Source of the DNA: M3007 sp044350425
GTDB taxonomy: Bacteria > Bacteroidota > Bacteroidia > Chitinophagales > Saprospiraceae
Direction: 5' to 3'
Length of the DNA stretch: 64,000 nucleotides
Assembly: GCA_044350425.1 (NCBI GenBank)
Contig: JBILHS010000003.1
Location: forward strand, 45,214-109,213
Made by a program: the position numbers and the translations under genes. How positions within the stretch are numbered: the stretch's first letter is position 1; each line of letters begins with the position of its first letter. The notes beneath the pieces were generated by a model, which saw only the letters and a list, made by a program, of their open reading frames with translations, ran no database searches and was not told the origin of the DNA. Of the stretch, positions 7,407-17,700 are shown in pieces.

Positions 7407-9272
7407 ATGGTTGAGCCACACACACACACACTTGCGATAGTTATGTACTTGCTTTTGCAAAGTGTGGTGGTGAATGCACAAAACCCTGGTGACTTGCAAA
7501 TATTAGCTCCGATTTATGACCCCAGTACGGGAATTACTCGTTGCACGATCAATTGGGTTAACAACGTGAACATACCCCAAATTCGTGGACTATATTTAGA
7601 AACTAACTTTATTGGAAACCAAATTTGCCTAAACAATTCGACGGCATCCGTGCCGTCTGTCATCCACCCCGGTTTTAATGTCAGTCCCTACAATAGACAG
7701 TTCGGAAACGGCCAATTAATCATCTCTAGAGGCGGCCTTCCAAGTTCCCCACTCTTTTCCCTTCCTACTCCAAGACCATACGCTGCTCCACCCAACACAT
7801 CTTTTTTAGTCCTCTATTTCAGGGCCTTACCATCTTCAGTCTGCACCTTGACCATATCTGGCTGGGTGCGATTTGAAACAGGACCTCTCGCCTATTTTAA
7901 CACGCAATCCCTCTCATACAACCTTTTAGCAGGTGCCCGTATTGCAGGTGATTTTGTTAAACCGGACGGTGCTCCTTGCGACCTCGGCAGCGGGATTGGC
8001 CAAGGACTTTTGATACCCGGGGTAAGTGCCACAAAAGTGGCTACGGTTGCGCTTGGAGCTTGCTTCCCAGGAGTAGCCAACGAAACCGAGCTGTTTCAAG
8101 GTCAATACGAGTTTTTGAAAAACCCGCTTTATGAGACTTACACCATCACACCCAGCAAAATATCTACTGATGTTTGCTGTGGTGTTACTTCGAATGATTT
8201 GGACTGGGCAATTGAAAACATTTTTAATCCAAATATTCCACCTTGGAAAGCAATTGCAGCTGATATCAATGGCAACAACTTCTATTCGTCTTTTGATATT
8301 CATCTCATTCGAAAATGTGTGCTTGGGCTACCTTTTATACCTGGGGATTTGGCTCCGGACTGGAAACCGTGGCGTTTTGTGCCATGGGACGGTTATACTT
8401 GGCCTGGTTACGATCCTCTTGATCTTGTAACACAACCACTTGGAAACTACGCAAGCACTATAACAACAACTGCCACCATTCCTAATATCTTAGCACCGTT
8501 CTGGGGCGTAAAGCGGGGCGATGTTGACGGAGACTGTCAGGACTGTGGGCCGTTTTTTGCCCCGGGAGATGGAAGCGAACGAGCAAAGCCTTTAAATCAA
8601 AAAGTTGTCATTACTGATCTGAACCTACCCGAGGGGCAGGAGGCGTATATCCCCGTCCGGGCTTCTGCACTAAACCAAATCCGGCACTTCGGTATAGAAT
8701 TGTTGTTTGACCCAAAGCAATTGGAAGTGCTCTCTGTTGAGAATGGATATCTCGAAGAAGAGTTTGTTTACTCCGATTTTGCCACAGACCAAAATGGCAC
8801 GGCAGTGCGTTTTTCTTGGTTTACGTTAGAGTCAAAAGGTGTTGATATGCCGGAAAACGAGGTGCTATTTTATGTAAAAATCCGCGCCAAGAAGGATGTT
8901 AAATCACTCAAAGAAGCTGTTTGGCAAAATCTTGAGCATAATGCGAACTGGCTTTATGCAGATGGAAGGGATGATAAGATGGTGTTTGAAACTGGGGTAA
9001 TGGCTTCAAACACGACCACTTTTTCGGCAACATTGATAGGGGGCAACCCAGTTGGAACTTCACCGAGTGTAGATATCACGCTCCCGTTTTCTGCTTTCGT
9101 AAATATTAAGTTGATTGATGGTAAAGGGCTGGTCGTCAAGAGCGTGGGCCAATTCCTTTCGGAGGGCCTTAGCAATATTCCAATAGTTGATTTCCCACCC
9201 TCTTCCGGTGTTTACACGCTATGCATCCAATCTTCGCATGGTGTACGAACACTGCGGTTCGTGAAAATCTGA
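7407..9272 (+). CDS. Secreted dockerin/cohesin-like protein with T9SS type A tail (gene A, copy 1)
   Basis: A 621-aa protein. A signal peptide with hydrophobic core LAIVMYLLLQSVVV is followed by NAQ, a probable cleavage site near residue 25. Residues about 255-310 form a dockerin-like pair of helices with a calcium-loop pattern (ADINGNNFYSSFD), then a WRFVP segment and a second Asp-rich loop GDVDGDC at about 371-377. Residues about 398-510 resemble a cohesin-type beta domain (EAYIPVRAS, IELLFDPKQLEVLSVENG). The last 65 residues look like a T9SS sorting domain (VNIKLIDGKG, GVYTLCIQ, VRTLRFVKI). Function unknown, probably surface-exposed or secreted. Followed 80 bp later by gene B. Confidence 0.82.
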   Translation: MVEPHTHTLAIVMYLLLQSVVVNAQNPGDLQILAPIYDPSTGITRCTINWVNNVNIPQIRGLYLETNFIGNQICLNNSTASVPSVIHPGFNVSPYNRQFGNGQLIISRGGLPSSPLFSLPTPRPYAAPPNTSFLVLYFRALPSSVCTLTISGWVRFETGPLAYFNTQSLSYNLLAGARIAGDFVKPDGAPCDLGSGIGQGLLIPGVSATKVATVALGACFPGVANETELFQGQYEFLKNPLYETYTITPSKISTDVCCGVTSNDLDWAIENIFNPNIPPWKAIAADINGNNFYSSFDIHLIRKCVLGLPFIPGDLAPDWKPWRFVPWDGYTWPGYDPLDLVTQPLGNYASTITTTATIPNILAPFWGVKRGDVDGDCQDCGPFFAPGDGSERAKPLNQKVVITDLNLPEGQEAYIPVRASALNQIRHFGIELLFDPKQLEVLSVENGYLEEEFVYSDFATDQNGTAVRFSWFTLESKGVDMPENEVLFYVKIRAKKDVKSLKEAVWQNLEHNANWLYADGRDDKMVFETGVMASNTTTFSATLIGGNPVGTSPSVDITLPFSAFVNIKLIDGKGLVVKSVGQFLSEGLSNIPIVDFPPSSGVYTLCIQSSHGVRTLRFVKI

Positions 9273-9289
9273 TTGAGCAAACCTTTGAA

Positions 9290-9330
9290 GGGAACATGGC
9301 ATACCACCCATGTTCCCTGCTTTTTATTTT
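9290..9330 (+). terminator. Hairpin with T-rich tail between gene A and gene B (copy 1)
   Basis: GGGAACATGG and CCATGTTCCC form a perfect 10-bp stem with an 8-nt loop, followed by TGCTTTTTATTTT. It sits between the two cassette genes, so it may terminate or attenuate transcription, leaving less gene B mRNA than gene A mRNA. Confidence 0.75.
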
Positions 9331-9352
9331 AAATCAAACAACCACTCATCCC

Positions 9353-12300
9353 ATGCAAAAGCGCTCGCTCCCGCCGTTACTTTTTTTTATCCTAATGGGG
9401 ATTTCCTTGCACTCCCAGTCTATTTATTATGTGCGACCAAATAACTACTTCGTGGACGACAACAAGTTTTACTTTGGGGTATTGGATATCTCGACATGCC
9501 AAGACTCTACCATTTTTTTGATAAATAACACTAGCAATATCGCCGGAATCTATGATTTAGCCGTTTGCCCAGACGGTACTTTTTATGTTGTATGTGGCAA
9601 CGAGACTTTCCCCTATGATATGGTTGGGCGGATTAATTTTCAAGACAGCTCCATTGTTCCCATAGACAATGTATTGCTTGGAACTTCCTTGACTTGCGAT
9701 GCGAATGGGGTTCTTTGGGGAGGTGGGCTTGATCTATACTCTTATGACCCTTCTTTTGGCACCTACATCAATTACGGTGATACAGGCTACGGATTAGCTG
9801 GCGATCTCACTTTCCGAAATGGAAAACTTTATGGCACAACCTACAACAATGACTTCATCGAGATTGACCCCTATAACCTTCCAGTTACCAATATTACATA
9901 CCATTACCCCGTAAATGAGCCTGCGTTTGGAGTGGTAAGTGTGGTGAATTCCTGTGACTCGACCACTACCTACATCAGTGTTACAAATTCGCTTTCGTTT
10001 CCTCCTCCAAATACCATCAATCAGATATATACAATAGATCCAGTATTACAGACCACTACTTTTGTTTGCGATATGGCACATGGTATTTGGGGGGCCGCTA
10101 CTCTTTCTGAACACCTCGCATCTGACTGCACCGTCCACCTAAACCTAGACCCCGACACCTCCTCCTCCGCTCCTCCCACCGACTGGCAATCTATCCCCCT
10201 TTGCTCGCCCGGCTCGCTCATGGTCTCTGATACGGATGCTACCTATTACTCGGGCTATCGTACCGATTCCATTCGCCTGCGCTTGCTTACGCCTGCGCCG
10301 GATGTTCCGCTTGAATATCTGAGTGCCGTAGGCTTTGGCACGGTAGGTGTCAATGGGCAGGGTGCAGGTTGGCTCACCCTAGTCGGAGCAACTGGAACAA
10401 CAGTAGTAGCTGCAAATACAGACTTCCAAACAGCGCTTCGTAGTGTAAGGTGGCACAATGATGCCGCCCTGTCAACGCCCGGTCTGCGTACCATAGAAGT
10501 AATTGCCTTTGCATCGGGCGGACGCACGGATACTTCGTACGCTTATCTGCCAGTGCCAACGTTGCGTTCGGCAGGGCAAGACACCGCGTTTGTCGCTTGT
10601 GCTGATGCACAAGCTTTTGCATTGCATGTGCCAGGCAGCGCAGTGGGCGGTACATGGTCTCCTGTGCTCCCAAGCGGGGTATTTTCTCCGCAAACAGAAC
10701 CGCCCGGCACTTTTTCATATATCATCAGCAATGGCTTTTGCACTGCTGATACTGCCTTGGTAGCGGTAGCCGTGTTGCCACTGCCTATTTTTTCGCTTGG
10801 GCAAGACACGAGTGTCTGTGTCAATCAACTGCCGCTTACGTTATCAGCACCTGGTGCATCATTATGGCAGGATGGTAACATTGCCAATACTTTTAATGCA
10901 TCCCTATCTGGCATTTATTGGGCTGAATTCATGGATGCTGATGGATGTCAATTTCGGGATAGTGTGTTGGTGTCAACCAGTTCAATACAAAACACTTCTG
11001 GAACTGCACAGCCCTGCTACGGTCAGTCCTACCCATGGAACGGTCAGAGTTTTATGGCCGACACTACCATATGTGCCACATTCGCAGGGCTGAACGGCTG
11101 TGATTCTAGCCATTGCCTCACACTTTCATTTTTCTACCCTGTGCTTGCGCTGGATACGAGCATTTGTAGTGGCCAAATGCTGATATGGCAAGGCAAGGAC
11201 TACATGACATCGGGTGTTTTTGCTGACACGGTGCTGCTTGGCGGATGCCTTACAGCTACAACCTTGACTTTATCGGTAATGCCTCCTGACACGGTTTCTC
11301 AGAGTGTCAGCATTTGCAACGGAGAAAACTACACAATAGGCGGGCAGACTTTTTCGGCCACCGGCCAATACCTTGTTGCCCTCCAAGGGGTGGCAGCATG
11401 TGATACGGTGTGGAGACTCAGCCTTACAGTGCGTCCAATTGCCCAATCTGTGCAATCGGTTTTTATATGCCCAGGGGAAGCTTATGTATTCAACGGCAAT
11501 ACGCTCACCATGCCAGGTATATATACTGCTACAGGTCAAACGACCCAAGGCTGCGACAGTACAATGACACTTACGCTCGGCCTTTTAGCCACACCGATGC
11601 CTCAAATTGAGGGCGACACTTCGTTTTGCAATGGTGGATCGGCAACACTTTCTACTGGGCTTTTTGCAGCCTACGCATGGTCGAGTGGTGAAAACTCTCC
11701 TGCGTTAGGCGTTACAACCTCAGGGAGTTATGCGGTGACGGTGACCGGAATGAATGGCTGTACGGGTGTTGCAGTAACTACGGTTTCGGAACTTCCCCCG
11801 ATTACTGCTGAGGTGCTTTCAAGTGATCCGCTGTGTCAGGGTGACAGTACCGGGATTATAGAGTTGAACAATCTCGCGGGGGGCATAGCGCCGATCTTAT
11901 TCATTCTTAACAATGCCCCCCCAAGCAGCCTTCCGATATTCGAGCAACTCCCGGCAGGAGCATGGGAAGTGCTGGCGGTAGACGCGGAGGGCTGCGCGGC
12001 TACGTTTATCGGCATACTGGACGACCCACCCGCGTTGGCGGTAGCATTAGGGCCATCACCAGAATTGGAGATAGGCGACACCTATTCGATCCCGGTTCAG
12101 CTAAGCCAATCAGGGAGCTTCAATTTTGCCTGGTCGCCACCTGATGGATTGGACTGTGCGACGTGCCAAAACCCCGTTGCAACAGCAAGCGAAGAGATTA
12201 CTTACGCGCTGTTTGTCACCACCTCAGATGGTTGTTCGGCTTCAAGCACGCTATTGCTGCGCATAAAAAAGAGCCAGGAGGTTTATATCCCCAACGTCTT

Positions 12301-12571
12301 TTCACCGAATGGAGATGGGCGTAATGAAGGATTTACGGTTTACGGAAATGCGGATGTGGTACGCAATGTGGAGCTATTCCAAGTGTTTGACCGGTGGGGA
12401 GAACTGCTTTTTGAAACCCAATCGTTGGGCTTGAATGATGAACAATCGGGCTGGGACGGAAAACAACGAGGACGAAATGTACTTCCCGGCGTGTATGTTT
12501 GGCATGCTGATATTCGCTTGACCAATGGTACATTGTTGCAAAAGAACGGAGAAATTACTGTGGTGCGCTAA
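9353..12571 (+). CDS. Large surface protein with gliding-type (type B) C-terminal domain (gene B, copy 1)
   Basis: 1072 aa from ATG 9353 (MQKRSLPPLLFFILMG, signal peptide ending near SLHSQ). An upstream in-frame ATG at 9221 lies inside gene A and has no signal peptide. Residues about 25-260 look like beta-propeller blades (YDLAVCPDGTFYVV, LTCDANGVLWGGG). The middle holds repeated short beta units with the words DTSICSGQ, VSICNGENY and VFICPGEAY, as in adhesin-like proteins. The C-terminus is the gliding motility-associated type B sorting domain (VYIPNVFSPNGDGRNE, FDRWGELLFE, GWDGKQRG, PGVYVW). Such proteins are exported by the T9SS; ligand unknown. Confidence 0.85.
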   Translation: MQKRSLPPLLFFILMGISLHSQSIYYVRPNNYFVDDNKFYFGVLDISTCQDSTIFLINNTSNIAGIYDLAVCPDGTFYVVCGNETFPYDMVGRINFQDSSIVPIDNVLLGTSLTCDANGVLWGGGLDLYSYDPSFGTYINYGDTGYGLAGDLTFRNGKLYGTTYNNDFIEIDPYNLPVTNITYHYPVNEPAFGVVSVVNSCDSTTTYISVTNSLSFPPPNTINQIYTIDPVLQTTTFVCDMAHGIWGAATLSEHLASDCTVHLNLDPDTSSSAPPTDWQSIPLCSPGSLMVSDTDATYYSGYRTDSIRLRLLTPAPDVPLEYLSAVGFGTVGVNGQGAGWLTLVGATGTTVVAANTDFQTALRSVRWHNDAALSTPGLRTIEVIAFASGGRTDTSYAYLPVPTLRSAGQDTAFVACADAQAFALHVPGSAVGGTWSPVLPSGVFSPQTEPPGTFSYIISNGFCTADTALVAVAVLPLPIFSLGQDTSVCVNQLPLTLSAPGASLWQDGNIANTFNASLSGIYWAEFMDADGCQFRDSVLVSTSSIQNTSGTAQPCYGQSYPWNGQSFMADTTICATFAGLNGCDSSHCLTLSFFYPVLALDTSICSGQMLIWQGKDYMTSGVFADTVLLGGCLTATTLTLSVMPPDTVSQSVSICNGENYTIGGQTFSATGQYLVALQGVAACDTVWRLSLTVRPIAQSVQSVFICPGEAYVFNGNTLTMPGIYTATGQTTQGCDSTMTLTLGLLATPMPQIEGDTSFCNGGSATLSTGLFAAYAWSSGENSPALGVTTSGSYAVTVTGMNGCTGVAVTTVSELPPITAEVLSSDPLCQGDSTGIIELNNLAGGIAPILFILNNAPPSSLPIFEQLPAGAWEVLAVDAEGCAATFIGILDDPPALAVALGPSPELEIGDTYSIPVQLSQSGSFNFAWSPPDGLDCATCQNPVATASEEITYALFVTTSDGCSASSTLLLRIKKSQEVYIPNVFSPNGDGRNEGFTVYGNADVVRNVELFQVFDRWGELLFETQSLGLNDEQSGWDGKQRGRNVLPGVYVWHADIRLTNGTLLQKNGEITVVR

Positions 12572-12598
12572 GTATCATATTCTCTGCTCAACATACCA

Positions 12599-12637
12599 AA
12601 TAGGCGACACCCCATCCGGTGTCGCCTATTTTTTTTT
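12599..12637 (+). terminator. Intrinsic terminator after gene B copy 1
   Basis: The same 13-bp stem as at 7181, followed by nine T. It marks the junction of the two duplicated units. Confidence 0.9.
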
Positions 12638-12826
12638 GCCCATGCAAATGCTAATTTTACTCAAAGCCCAAACGTTAACATACCATGAGCGGAACACTTG
12701 AAATAATCGAGTTAAGTTTGCCAAGCCCAATAGCTCAGGGCCCGAGCTAGAAGGCACAAAACTTATCTTTTTTACATCTCTAAATCGATTTTTTATTGTG
12801 AAACGATCCTTCCAAAATGTAGCACG

Positions 12827-14692
12827 ATGGTTGAGCCACACACACACACACTTGCGATAGTTATGTACTTGCTTTTGCAAAGTGTGGTGGTGAATGCACA
12901 AAACCCTGGTGACTTGCAAATATTAGCTCCGATTTATGACCCCAGTACGGGAATTACTCGTTGCACGATCAATTGGGTTAACAACGTGAACATACCCCAA
13001 ATTCGTGGACTATATTTAGAAACTAACTTTATTGGAAACCAAATTTGCCTAAACAATTCGACGGCATCCGTGCCGTCTGTCATCCACCCCGGTTTTAATG
13101 TCAGTCCCTACAATAGACAGTTCGGAAACGGCCAATTAATCATCTCTAGAGGCGGCCTTCCAAGTTCCCCACTCTTTTCCCTTCCTACTCCAAGACCATA
13201 CGCTGCTCCACCCAACACATCTTTTTTAGTCCTCTATTTCAGGGCCTTACCATCTTCAGTCTGCACCTTGACCATATCTGGCTGGGTGCGATTTGAAACA
13301 GGACCTCTCGCCTATTTTAACACGCAATCCCTCTCATACAACCTTTTAGCAGGTGCCCGTATTGCAGGTGATTTTGTTAAACCGGACGGTGCTCCTTGCG
13401 ACCTCGGCAGCGGGATTGGCCAAGGACTTTTGATACCCGGGGTAAGTGCCACAAAAGTGGCTACGGTTGCGCTTGGAGCTTGCTTCCCAGGAGTAGCCAA
13501 CGAAACCGAGCTGTTTCAAGGTCAATACGAGTTTTTGAAAAACCCGCTTTATGAGACTTACACCATCACACCCAGCAAAATATCTACTGATGTTTGCTGT
13601 GGTGTTACTTCGAATGATTTGGACTGGGCAATTGAAAACATTTTTAATCCAAATATTCCACCTTGGAAAGCAATTGCAGCTGATATCAATGGCAACAACT
13701 TCTATTCGTCTTTTGATATTCATCTCATTCGAAAATGTGTGCTTGGGCTACCTTTTATACCTGGGGATTTGGCTCCGGACTGGAAACCGTGGCGTTTTGT
13801 GCCATGGGACGGTTATACTTGGCCTGGTTACGATCCTCTTGATCTTGTAACACAACCACTTGGAAACTACGCAAGCACTATAACAACAACTGCCACCATT
13901 CCTAATATCTTAGCACCGTTCTGGGGCGTAAAGCGGGGCGATGTTGACGGAGACTGTCAGGACTGTGGGCCGTTTTTTGCCCCGGGAGATGGAAGCGAAC
14001 GAGCAAAGCCTTTAAATCAAAAAGTTGTCATTACTGATCTGAACCTACCCGAGGGGCAGGAGGCGTATATCCCCGTCCGGGCTTCTGCACTAAACCAAAT
14101 CCGGCACTTCGGTATAGAATTGTTGTTTGACCCAAAGCAATTGGAAGTGCTCTCTGTTGAGAATGGATATCTCGAAGAAGAGTTTGTTTACTCCGATTTT
14201 GCCACAGACCAAAATGGCACGGCAGTGCGTTTTTCTTGGTTTACGTTAGAGTCAAAAGGTGTTGATATGCCGGAAAACGAGGTGCTATTTTATGTAAAAA
14301 TCCGCGCCAAGAAGGATGTTAAATCACTCAAAGAAGCTGTTTGGCAAAATCTTGAGCATAATGCGAACTGGCTTTATGCAGATGGAAGGGATGATAAGAT
14401 GGTGTTTGAAACTGGGGTAATGGCTTCAAACACGACCACTTTTTCGGCAACATTGATAGGGGGCAACCCAGTTGGAACTTCACCGAGTGTAGATATCACG
14501 CTCCCGTTTTCTGCTTTCGTAAATATTAAGTTGATTGATGGTAAAGGGCTGGTCGTCAAGAGCGTGGGCCAATTCCTTTCGGAGGGCCTTAGCAATATTC
14601 CAATAGTTGATTTCCCACCCTCTTCCGGTGTTTACACGCTATGCATCCAATCTTCGCATGGTGTACGAACACTGCGGTTCGTGAAAATCTGA
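12827..14692 (+). CDS. Secreted dockerin/cohesin-like protein with T9SS type A tail (gene A, copy 2)
   Basis: The 621-aa product is identical in sequence to gene A copy 1 (7407-9272): signal peptide, dockerin-like helices with loop ADINGNNFYSSFD, a cohesin-like beta region and a T9SS type A tail. The leader 12638-12826 differs from copy 1 at only four bases, all more than 130 bp upstream of the start, so expression signals are probably nearly the same. Two identical copies would raise dosage rather than provide variety. Confidence 0.82.
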   Translation: MVEPHTHTLAIVMYLLLQSVVVNAQNPGDLQILAPIYDPSTGITRCTINWVNNVNIPQIRGLYLETNFIGNQICLNNSTASVPSVIHPGFNVSPYNRQFGNGQLIISRGGLPSSPLFSLPTPRPYAAPPNTSFLVLYFRALPSSVCTLTISGWVRFETGPLAYFNTQSLSYNLLAGARIAGDFVKPDGAPCDLGSGIGQGLLIPGVSATKVATVALGACFPGVANETELFQGQYEFLKNPLYETYTITPSKISTDVCCGVTSNDLDWAIENIFNPNIPPWKAIAADINGNNFYSSFDIHLIRKCVLGLPFIPGDLAPDWKPWRFVPWDGYTWPGYDPLDLVTQPLGNYASTITTTATIPNILAPFWGVKRGDVDGDCQDCGPFFAPGDGSERAKPLNQKVVITDLNLPEGQEAYIPVRASALNQIRHFGIELLFDPKQLEVLSVENGYLEEEFVYSDFATDQNGTAVRFSWFTLESKGVDMPENEVLFYVKIRAKKDVKSLKEAVWQNLEHNANWLYADGRDDKMVFETGVMASNTTTFSATLIGGNPVGTSPSVDITLPFSAFVNIKLIDGKGLVVKSVGQFLSEGLSNIPIVDFPPSSGVYTLCIQSSHGVRTLRFVKI

Positions 14693-14709
14693 TTGAGCAA
14701 ACCTTTGAA

Positions 14710-14750
14710 GGGAACATGGCATACCACCCATGTTCCCTGCTTTTTATTTT
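14710..14750 (+). terminator. Hairpin with T-rich tail between gene A and gene B (copy 2)
   Basis: Identical to the hairpin at 9290-9330: 10-bp stem GGGAACATGG/CCATGTTCCC followed by a T-rich stretch. Confidence 0.75.
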
Positions 14751-14772
14751 AAATCAAACAACCACTCATCCC

Positions 14773-17700
14773 ATGCAAAAGCGCTCGCTCCCGCCGTTAC
14801 TTTTTTTTATCCTAATGGGGATTTCCTTGCACTCCCAGTCTATTTATTATGTGCGACCAAATAACTACTTCGTGGACGACAACAAGTTTTACTTTGGGGT
14901 ATTGGATATCTCGACATGCCAAGACTCTACCATTTTTTTGATAAATAACACTAGCAATATCGCCGGAATCTATGATTTAGCCGTTTGCCCAGACGGTACT
15001 TTTTATGTTGTATGTGGCAACGAGACTTTCCCCTATGATATGGTTGGGCGGATTAATTTTCAAGACAGCTCCATTGTTCCCATAGACAATGTATTGCTTG
15101 GAACTTCCTTGACTTGCGATGCGAATGGGGTTCTTTGGGGAGGTGGGCTTGATCTATACTCTTATGACCCTTCTTTTGGCACCTACATCAATTACGGTGA
15201 TACAGGCTACGGATTAGCTGGCGATCTCACTTTCCGAAATGGAAAACTTTATGGCACAACCTACAACAATGACTTCATCGAGATTGACCCCTATAACCTT
15301 CCAGTTACCAATATTACATACCATTACCCCGTAAATGAGCCTGCGTTTGGAGTGGTAAGTGTGGTGAATTCCTGTGACTCGACCACTACCTACATCAGTG
15401 TTACAAATTCGCTTTCGTTTCCTCCTCCAAATACCATCAATCAGATATATACAATAGATCCAGTATTACAGACCACTACTTTTGTTTGCGATATGGCACA
15501 TGGTATTTGGGGGGCCGCTACTCTTTCTGAACACCTCGCATCTGACTGCACCGTCCACCTAAACCTAGACCCCGACACCTCCTCCTCCGCTCCTCCCACC
15601 GACTGGCAATCTATCCCCCTTTGCTCGCCCGGCTCGCTCATGGTCTCTGATACGGATGCTACCTATTACTCGGGCTATCGTACCGATTCCATTCGCCTGC
15701 GCTTGCTTACGCCTGCGCCGGATGTTCCGCTTGAATATCTGAGTGCCGTAGGCTTTGGCACGGTAGGTGTCAATGGGCAGGGTGCAGGTTGGCTCACCCT
15801 AGTCGGAGCAACTGGAACAACAGTAGTAGCTGCAAATACAGACTTCCAAACAGCGCTTCGTAGTGTAAGGTGGCACAATGATGCCGCCCTGTCAACGCCC
15901 GGTCTGCGTACCATAGAAGTAATTGCCTTTGCATCGGGCGGACGCACGGATACTTCGTACGCTTATCTGCCAGTGCCAACGTTGCGTTCGGCAGGGCAAG
16001 ACACCGCGTTTGTCGCTTGTGCTGATGCACAAGCTTTTGCATTGCATGTGCCAGGCAGCGCAGTGGGCGGTACATGGTCTCCTGTGCTCCCAAGCGGGGT
16101 ATTTTCTCCGCAAACAGAACCGCCCGGCACTTTTTCATATATCATCAGCAATGGCTTTTGCACTGCTGATACTGCCTTGGTAGCGGTAGCCGTGTTGCCA
16201 CTGCCTATTTTTTCGCTTGGGCAAGACACGAGTGTCTGTGTCAATCAACTGCCGCTTACGTTATCAGCACCTGGTGCATCATTATGGCAGGATGGTAACA
16301 TTGCCAATACTTTTAATGCATCCCTATCTGGCATTTATTGGGCTGAATTCATGGATGCTGATGGATGTCAATTTCGGGATAGTGTGTTGGTGTCAACCAG
16401 TTCAATACAAAACACTTCTGGAACTGCACAGCCCTGCTACGGTCAGTCCTACCCATGGAACGGTCAGAGTTTTATGGCCGACACTACCATATGTGCCACA
16501 TTCGCAGGGCTGAACGGCTGTGATTCTAGCCATTGCCTCACACTTTCATTTTTCTACCCTGTGCTTGCGCTGGATACGAGCATTTGTAGTGGCCAAATGC
16601 TGATATGGCAAGGCAAGGACTACATGACATCGGGTGTTTTTGCTGACACGGTGCTGCTTGGCGGATGCCTTACAGCTACAACCTTGACTTTATCGGTAAT
16701 GCCTCCTGACACGGTTTCTCAGAGTGTCAGCATTTGCAACGGAGAAAACTACACAATAGGCGGGCAGACTTTTTCGGCCACCGGCCAATACCTTGTTGCC
16801 CTCCAAGGGGTGGCAGCATGTGATACGGTGTGGAGACTCAGCCTTACAGTGCGTCCAATTGCCCAATCTGTGCAATCGGTTTTTATATGCCCAGGGGAAG
16901 CTTATGTATTCAACGGCAATACGCTCACCATGCCAGGTATATATACTGCTACAGGTCAAACGACCCAAGGCTGCGACAGTACAATGACACTTACGCTCGG
17001 CCTTTTAGCCACACCGATGCCTCAAATTGAGGGCGACACTTCGTTTTGCAATGGTGGATCGGCAACACTTTCTACTGGGCTTTTTGCAGCCTACGCATGG
17101 TCGAGTGGTGAAAACTCTCCTGCGTTAGGCGTTACAACCTCAGGGAGTTATGCGGTGACGGTGACCGGAATGAATGGCTGTACGGGTGTTGCAGTAACTA
17201 CGGTTTCGGAACTTCCCCCGATTACTGCTGAGGTGCTTTCAAGTGATCCGCTGTGTCAGGGTGACAGTACCGGGATTATAGAGTTGAACAATCTCGCGGG
17301 GGGCATAGCGCCGATCTTATTCATTCTTAACAATGCCCCCCCAAGCAGCCTTCCGATATTCGAGCAACTCCCGGCAGGAGCATGGGAAGTGCTGGCGGTA
17401 GACGCGGAGGGCTGCGCGGCTACGTTTATCGGCATACTGGACGACCCACCCGCGTTGGCGGTAGCATTAGGGCCATCACCAGAATTGGAGATAGGCGACA
17501 CCTATTCGATCCCGGTTCAGCTAAGCCAATCAGGGAGCTTCAATTTTGCCTGGTCGCCACCTGATGGATTGGACTGTGCGACGTGCCAAAACCCCGTTGC
17601 AACAGCAAGCGAAGAGATTACTTACGCGCTGTTTGTCACCACCTCAGATGGTTGTTCGGCTTCAAGCACGCTATTGCTGCGCATAAAAAAGAGCCAGGAG

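Larger units (their letters stand above)
7181..12598 (+). repeat. Tandem duplication, copy 1 (5.42 kb)
   Basis: The segment from the terminator at 7181 to just before the terminator at 12599 is repeated head to tail at 12599-18018. The unit carries gene A, gene B and their terminators. Copies differ at 7234, 7246, 7254 and 7271 and in the length of the terminator T run (7 versus 9). From 7272 onward I see no difference between the copies. Confidence 0.95.

Noticed and set aside
9221..9352. An earlier start for gene B at 9221 (14641 in copy 2)
   Set aside because: It overlaps gene A, spans the hairpin at 9290 and gives no signal peptide; ATG 9353 gives a clear one.
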